Assembly (NCBI GenBank): GCA_003988855.1
Contig: QYAI01000029.1
Coordinates: 147,070-211,069 of the forward strand
Length of the DNA stretch: 64,000 bases
Source of the DNA: Arachnopeziza araneosa
Taxonomy: Eukaryota > Ascomycota > Leotiomycetes > Helotiales > Arachnopezizaceae
Direction: 5' to 3'
Under the pieces are notes generated by a model, which saw only the letters and a list, made by a program, of their open reading frames with translations, was not told the origin of the DNA and made no database searches. Below are positions 58,071 through 64,000 of the stretch, one piece after another (the first letter of the stretch is position 1; each line of letters begins with the position of its first letter). The position numbers were made by a program, and so were the translations under genes.

Positions 58071-58839
58071 GCAGTTTCCCATTTCCTGTACAATTAATAT
58101 ATGCTCATTCGGTTTGTGGATATTCAAATGGGGCTGCAATTAAAATGGAGCACTGGCTTAGAACGGGTAGAGCTTGTACCTCACATGCGTGGAATATAAA
58201 AGTGGGGGGTGGGAATCTGCTGCTCTGTCCTTCGATGAGGATGAGAATGGATATATCTTAGGCAAAAAAATAGACTCTTTGCCTCTCAGCCGGCCTAGTG
58301 TGCCTTGCTTTGATTCATTTCAATCGCAATATGGTAAGGTGTGTCTGTGTCGTGATTGTTGGGCACTTCTTGAGATTATATCACGAGGGTCCTTGGAGAA
58401 GCTTCTAGGAATTCCCAATCATAAGTCAACATTATTTTAAAGAGATGAAAAGCAAGAGAGCCTATCAAAACAAGATGTTCGCATTGAGTCATTATTATAA
58501 GAAGATGAAGAGCAAAATACCCTACCAAGTGGCTAAGTACTTTACTATCAAGACAAATATCAAAACAAATATCAAAACAAATATCAAAACAGGATGTTTG
58601 CAACAAGTCGACATTATACCAAGGAAAGGGAACAAAGAGACCATATTCCTCCTAGCTATCAAAACAAAATCGCAGGCATCCAAAAAAAAGAAAAGATCGT
58701 GTATGCGTTCCTCTGAGCTAGCCTTGCAGTTAGCCGATGTGGCAGGAGCTGATACGGCAAGAGCCAGTCAAGTTGAGGAGGAGAGGTACTTACTTCTTTC
58801 ATTCTTGACTGTTCTCATCTTTGACGTTTCCTCAGCTTC
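58071..58839. other. Intergenic region
   Basis: No supported gene; contains a small tandem repeat at 58548-58592. Short frames arise from the repeat. Confidence 0.5.
58548..58592. repeat. 12-bp tandem repeat, about 3.5 copies
   Basis: The unit ACAAATATCAAA recurs with 12-bp spacing; because 12 is a multiple of 3 it makes repetitive peptides in all frames, which should not be taken as genes. Confidence 0.9.
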
Positions 58840-59281
58840 TCAATGTTCATTGCTCCCATTTTGATCATTCCACTCTGGCTCTATATCTTCTTCTAAGTCA
58901 CCTATCCATATGTTAGCCATGCGGTTTTATTAGTAGAGCTAGCTCAAATATCGCACTTCGCAGGTCTTGAGGATCTATGTCAAAGGGTGTTGCATTCTCA
59001 ATTGATCGTCCTATCTCTTTGGCATCTGCTAAAGTCAGTCACGGCCTATCTGCATATATTTCATACATACCGTTGTCACTCAGATGATGAACGTCTTTCA
59101 AGTGCTGGACGAGTCTATTTCTTCTCTTGGAGTTGTACCTTGGCGCACAATCATAAGGGCACCATTTGGATGGTTTATGACATTCTTCTTTGTGCTTCCT
59201 CATAGCTTTCTTATCAACAAAAGTTGTAGCACAGTTGCTGTACGTGCAAGACACACGGTTGGAAGTAGAGCTTGTTGTCAT
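58840..59281 (-). CDS. Small C2H2-like zinc-finger protein, three exons
   Basis: Exons 59071-59281, 58957-59028 and 58840-58901 join in phase (introns of 42 and 55 nt, donors GTATGT and GTGCGA, branch-like CTGAC and CTAAC) to 114 residues. The first exon holds two finger-like units: C-T-Y-S-N-C with H-K-E-E-C-H about 13 residues on, and W-C-P-Y-D-C followed by H-L-K-D-V-H-H. Loop lengths fit degenerate C2H2 fingers. The C-terminus is acidic (L-E-E-D-I-E-P-E-W). Without splicing, the frame hits a TGA followed by CTG, but the consensus splice sites remove it. DNA or RNA binding is likely; no family name can be given. Confidence 0.65.
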
Positions 59282-62200
59282 TCTGTTTGATGTCTCTCTG
59301 TGAATTACTAAGTGACCTTTTGATCTTTGGAGAAGGGATTCTCCTCTATATATACACCTTCTTTCACGTCTTGTCTAAGCTAAGCGGCCATAAAGCCATA
59401 GCGCTGCGCAAAACCGTTCCGAGCATCATTCTTACTCGGCTTGCTTTGAAGTTGCATAGTAGGGTTGATGCCATGTGTTAGAAGTCCAATCAACGACAAA
59501 GAGATGATGAGAGTCCTTCGGTACTTTTCAAGGCTGTCAAAATCTTGTCTGCTCCGTTGGTGATCCGCGTCCCAGAAATTGACACGAAAACTTATCGTTA
59601 GGCAAATGCGAGGCAGAATGGCGCGGTTGAGAACTTGATGGCGGTGTCCTTGTCCAGAGTGCAAAAATAACGGAAGACCTTCAAATGTGAGATAGTCGTA
59701 GTCGGTATGATTGAAGGCGGTGTGTCTCCCTTTCCGCTTCACATGCATAGATTTTATGCTTTAGCACAGCTATGTGTTTCGAGCGCCCTCCACGTCACAA
59801 ATCATATCAAACGGTTTGTTGGCTCTTACCATCACTGGTCAGAGAGTGCAAAAGTTTGCGTCGGGCCTCGTCTGCGGGTCAGCATGGCCGCTTGGTCGGC
59901 CCACACACTTGGCCTTCAAGACAAGGATACTTCGCAGTATACAACAATGGTTTTCTTCAAAATTTCACTGCGAGGCTTGTCTTTTGGATTGACTCTGCCT
60001 CCTTTTTGATATCGTGGCTGGATCTGTTTGGATATGAAGTTCCAGCACAAGAGCCCTTCAGCATGGCTGAGCTAGCAGACGACCCCATACCCTATAACGG
60101 AGTCCTGATCTTTTTGAAATATAGTAATACTATTTGTGCGTTTCCTAAACTTCTAGCTTTATAAAATAATGTTTTGATTGGATGCTCGGTTGGAACTCTA
60201 GGCAAGCTATCGCTCAAACAGTACCAGATCTCACCACAACGACTAGCAACGCTAATGTCTAGTTCCAGAAGAATATACTGCATGCAAAAAATGGTTTCCG
60301 ACTCAGAGACTACACCTGATAGATTCTAAAGAAGTGCTCATGTATGCAGTTGCCGACATCCGTAAATTGAGAGAAGTCCCGTGCTCGAGAAGCAGACTTG
60401 CCATCAAGAGAGATTGGCGGTCACAGAGAAATTTCGCGCTCAAACGGGATTCTTGCACTTGGGAGAAAGATCTTGCATTTGGGAAAGTACTGGCATGTGC
60501 AGGGGCGAGGAACTGGATTTTGTACTAATCTCTTGACCATTCTTCGTAACGTTCGCCGCATACTAACGCTTGTCAAACAATTCAAAATGTTCGAGCTATG
60601 GTACGGGGCTTAGTTCGCCCGGCCAAAATGTATGCAGCTTACTTCTAGAGTGGGAGTTGTAGAAGTAGTCACCTGAAGACGCGAGGTGGCCCGTTTTGGC
60701 GTTTTTGTTACCAGGGTGTTGCCAAAGCCCTTGCCGAGCAACACTTAGCTTTAGACAAACGTATGGAAATCGACTTTGCCCATTAGCCTTCATAACAATA
60801 TGGGCTCTCTATGAGGCGATACTAGAGCCTCACTTCCAGCTTCACTTGGGGCTTAGCTGTTCTCAAAGTGAGAAGATCGGTGTCAATGAAAGCGTGGAGA
60901 TGGCTTGGGGATTTCAGAGGAGACTTGCATAACAGAGCACTGTTTCTGAGTCATACACACTCCTTTCAGCCCTTCTTCACTGACTTCGCCTCCCCATAGT
61001 CCTATACGTCAAGGATTCTTTGAAAGATTCCCTTGGACCCGAGATACCCGTTACACGTTCACGGCGCGGCCCTTCCTTACACAGGCGCCAGAACCTTGAA
61101 AGACTCGAGAAGACAACTCAACTCAATGGCTTAGCACCCGTAATCTGGACTAAGCTCCAAAAGCCTTGTCAGGTCCCTTCTAAGCCCATCCTTCAACCCA
61201 CGATAGCAAATAAAAGAGCCATGCTGAAGAGGCGCAATAACGCAGAGAGATCACAAGATGGCTGTTTAAGCTTGATTATGCAGTAGATGAGCCTTGATAT
61301 TGTTTTCTTCCCTTGTATTTGTCCCCCTTTACGGAGGCTATGCTTCAAGAGCGGCAGAAAGCTGTATGTATTGACTTTTGAGAGGTTGTCTTTAGAGTGG
61401 CTGAGAAACGGCAGCACGATTCAGTCATCAGGACAAGGCGTGAACATTGAATGACTCGAGTAATTTGAGACGAGTAGATGGTTGGATTTTTGATTATGGG
61501 ACTGGATGGAACCTGAAGTCCAAGAGGTGCAAGTCACATGACCTTGATGAAAACAATGAGATTTGAGTTGGTAAAATCTGCTTTCCTTCAAGTTTGACAA
61601 ACCATCTAACTTGTTCAAAGTAGCTTTATGAAAACTTTATTTGACATGGAAGTACTGCTTTGAACTGAAAATCTGACTTGTGACAGTTGGGCCACAGGAA
61701 TGTGGTTCTTGGGACTCTCTTAAATAGAGAAACACACCGCGGTGGATAAATGATCTGCATCTCTACAAATGAATTTCTATCCAATCGAATCGAGCTGAAC
61801 TGGGCGCGACTCTTATATCTTCTTCTTCTCCAAAGAACGTTTCAAGAAATCTCGTGCCAGAATCCATTCATGTGCGGGGATACCCTTTCCAGCCAGGTTC
61901 GCCCAGTGCCCAAGAAAAACATCCAGTCTCCAGCTCACCAATGTGAGCATGAAGCGCCTGCACTACGACACACTAAACTGCCCAGCAAACAGAGTAGTCT
62001 GAGACCTACTACATGAATTAAATGATCTGGTCTAGTGTTCTCGTCTCTCGAGAGCAGCAGCTACTTGCTACTGTGCGAGCACACCGCCTTTCTGGAAACG
62101 CACCGTGATCTCTCAAGATACACGGACAGCAGAGCTAATGTGGGAAAATGATCTTGCTGGGACTGTCGAGGACGTCTACACGAACCTCTAGCGTTCGAGG

Positions 62201-62573
62201 TAGGGCTGCCACTTGACGATGGAGATGGATACGGCTGGGGAGGCTGAATCCCGTCGAATTCATGCTCGCTTGTTTATTTTGCTTGCTTTTCTCCTTATTT
62301 CAAGGTTGGGATGAGCTCGGCTCTCGCTAATGTATGTCAGCAGTTTTTTCTACTTGCATGGAGACTCTTGGAGCTGAGGATCATCATGGAGAACGGTAGC
62401 TGAGATAAGATGCGACAAAAGACATCACATTTAGTGAATGATTAAATTCCTCAATAGCTACATTCCGCTTGCTTGATCAAATCCTCCAATCATCAACGAC
62501 AAGCTGAAACGAATATTCCCCAGCCTGACCGTGTCTTGCCACCACCAACTCCCGATTCCCGCAAGATGGGACC
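59282..62573. other. Gene-poor region
   Basis: About 3.3 kb without a gene I can defend. A 131-codon plus frame at 59772-60164 has fairly natural composition (an R-L-V-F-W-I-D-S-A-S-F segment) and could be an exon, but its ends show no convincing splice sites. The minus frame 59380-59748 (123 codons) is of similar uncertain quality. Confidence 0.4.
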
Positions 62574-63330
62574 TTACAACGCAGCGATCAAGCCCAACAC
62601 GCCGACAGCTCCCGCTAAGCTAGCAGCAATAGCACCAGTTGGCTTAGCACCGCCAGCCTTTGAAGAAGAGGCACCAGCCGCAGTTCCTGAAGCAGTTCCC
62701 GAGGCAGAAGCCGATGAACCAGTCTTGCTTACGGTGCTTCCGGCACTACCAGTAGATTTGACACTGGCAACGGCAGTGCACCTGGCTGGCGCGTACGATG
62801 TGGAACCGGTATATGAGGGCAATTGTGATGAATGGACCTAGTATTGTTAGGAAATACGCGATATGGAGCTAGCAAGGACATACAGAGTACCAACTCTCCA
62901 CGGCGGATTCGTAGGAGGTCAAGGCGCTCTTGACATCCGGGGGAAGAGATGCGTACCTGGAATCGGGTAATTAGTTATTTGACTATTATAGAATGCAAAT
63001 TGAGGCAACGCGGAACTGGACCGAATGTGCGTATTGAAGGGGTCCCATCTAGACTTACCAGTCTGGCAAGCCGGTAACGAGAGCGCAGGCAAAGTCTGTA
63101 GCTGTGAAGGATTCGGCGGGGGCTGCGGTGGCTAGGACGCTCTCGACGGAAGCCGGGAGGGTTGGCATTCCAGACAGAAGGGACTCGAGTGAGGAAACCG
63201 AGGCGAGCTCAGAAGAAATGGCGGCGGGATCGGTGGGAAAGGTGACACCTGTAGTGGCAGCTGCTTGAGGGATTGGCTCGGCGACAACGACAGCAGCGAG
63301 ACCGGCGACGAGGAGGAGTTGGGAGAGCAT
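62574..63330 (-). CDS. Small secreted, probably GPI-anchored Ser/Ala-rich protein
   Basis: Three exons (63059-63330, 62884-62956, 62574-62837) join in phase to 202 residues. The N-terminal signal peptide reads L-S-Q-L-L-L-V-A-G-L-A-A-V-V-V-A. The mature part has Ser/Ala/Thr-rich sequence with D-F-A-C-A-L-V-T-G-L-P-D-W, then Y-A-S-L-P-P-D-V-K-S-A-L, and a second Cys in A-P-A-R-C-T. Only two cysteines are present, so it is not a CFEM protein. The C-terminus has Ser/Gly/Ala spacer and G-A-I-A-A-S-L-A-G-A-V-G-V-L-G-L-I-A-A-L, which fits a GPI attachment signal. Likely a cell-wall or surface protein of unknown role. Confidence 0.78.
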
Positions 63331-63870
63331 TTTGAAAGGTGATAATGAGTGTTGAGAAGAGAGCGAGCGAATGAGCGGGTGGATTTGGAGATGGCGAAGA
63401 TGCGATCAGGAAAGAGAGTGAATGTGAAGCCTGGGGAATGACGGTGTTAAATGAGCTAGATTCCTCTAGCAGGAATGCATTGCTCCCTTTATGACATGAT
63501 GTCCGGACTAAACACAGGGGGACAACTTGCCCAATCCGCCCAAGCCAGCCGCTACCCGCATCCAGTCATTGGGGGGGGCGTCTGCCTTGCAGCAGAAGCT
63601 GAAGCTGGTGGAAAGAACAGCCAGCCAGCCATCTAGCCGGGTCGTGAGATGATGCTCTTGAAATGAATACGCCTCGCCAAGAGGGATGGACCAGGACCAA
63701 CATGTCAGCTCTGGAATGAGGGTGGGCGAAAGAGGAAAAGCGTGAAGCCAACCGATCTTGCGGTGGCTATGCTGCGTGGTGAATGGCTGTGGGAATGGGA
63801 TGCCTTTCTGTCACGTTTGTCTCTTCCGGGAAAGACATGCCACCTGAAACGCACAGTTTCTGCAATGTGG
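63331..63870. other. Upstream region of the GPI protein gene
   Basis: No supported gene. The minus frame at 63566-63751 is short and motif-free. Confidence 0.5.
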
Positions 63871-64000
63871 GCTGGGGCTGGAGCTGGAGCTGGAGCTGGA
63901 GCTGGTGCTACTGCTGCTACTGCTGCTACTGCTGCTACTGCTGCTACTGCTGCTACTGCTGCTACTGCTGCTACTGCTGCTACTGCTGCTACTGCTGCTA
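63871..64000. repeat. Microsatellite, 6-bp then 9-bp units, running off the window
   Basis: About six GCTGGA/GCTGGG/GCTGGT hexamers (63871-63906) switch to about ten perfect GCTACTGCT-type 9-mers through 64000. All units are multiples of 3; one frame gives Ala/Thr, the opposite strand gives Ser, so a coding repeat from a gene beyond the window cannot be excluded. Confidence 0.95.

Noticed and set aside
59039..59281. Stop-codon readthrough (TGA CTG) in the zinc-finger gene
   Set aside because: A consensus 42-nt intron removes the stop in phase and explains the open frame beyond it.
1..64000. CRISPR arrays, rRNA, autonomous transposons
   Set aside because: No spaced direct-repeat array, rRNA sequence, transposase or reverse-transcriptase motif was seen.

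Overview
The window is nuclear DNA of a filamentous ascomycete (Pezizomycotina). The coding sequences carry short 42-72 nt introns with GTANGT-type donors and CTRAY-like branch points. The gene content is typical: three Zn2Cys6 transcription factors, a metacaspase, a bicupin oxalate decarboxylase, a Ser/Thr-rich GPI-anchored cupredoxin, and an Nrd1/Mrn1-type four-RRM protein. The class is not certain; a Leotiomycetes-like fungus is my guess from general protein character. Six isolated 'n' positions (17217, 18380, 20468, 27995, 33287, 48806) mark this as draft sequence.

Layout. 0-7 kb: a nine-or-more-exon conserved hypothetical gene with an unresolved frame break near its 5' end, a small Ser/Lys-rich orphan, and a BTB protein followed by three copies of a 65-bp repeat. 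7-10 kb: a complete Zn2Cys6 regulator (minus). 10-13.5 kb: AT-rich, gene-poor DNA with a 45-bp imperfect direct repeat. 13.6-14.9 kb: a prodomain-less metacaspase in eight exons. 16-17.6 kb: a disordered protein with repeated T-R-x-M-P-x-A-D motifs. 18-27 kb: a secreted oxalate decarboxylase, an AflR-like regulator, a small spliced gene and a third Zn2Cys6 regulator. No polyketide or peptide synthase is present to make this a biosynthetic cluster.

29-32.6 kb: an ITC1/ACF1-like ISWI-complex subunit. 33.3-33.9 kb: five diverged copies of an apparently unnamed repeat with core TTTTGTTGCATTTCGCGGC. 34.3-36.4 kb: saccharopine reductase (LYS9), whose 3' end is split by a 325-bp segment and followed by an in-frame stop. 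36.9-37.6 kb: GPI cupredoxin. 39.7-40.8 kb: a second BTB protein. 43-58 kb is a housekeeping block: Nrd1/Mrn1-like RNA-binding protein, cytosolic asparaginyl-tRNA synthetase, DNA ligase I (divergent from the synthetase across 287 bp), a membrane-anchored alpha/beta hydrolase, and a RING/RS-rich protein. 58-62.5 kb is gene-poor apart from a small three-exon zinc-finger gene. 62.6-63.3 kb: a small secreted GPI-type protein. The window ends in a GCT-rich microsatellite.

The genes do not form one pathway. Functional links are limited: LYS9 (lysine synthesis), AsnRS (translation), CDC9 (replication and repair) and ITC1 (chromatin) are housekeeping. The oxalate decarboxylase, cupredoxin and GPI protein are secreted or cell-surface factors. 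The three zinc-cluster regulators have no targets that can be read from position alone. I found no convincing new multi-gene system. The most unusual items are the 33-kb repeat family, the disrupted LYS9 tail, the M-P-x-A-D repeat protein and the dual-start ligase.
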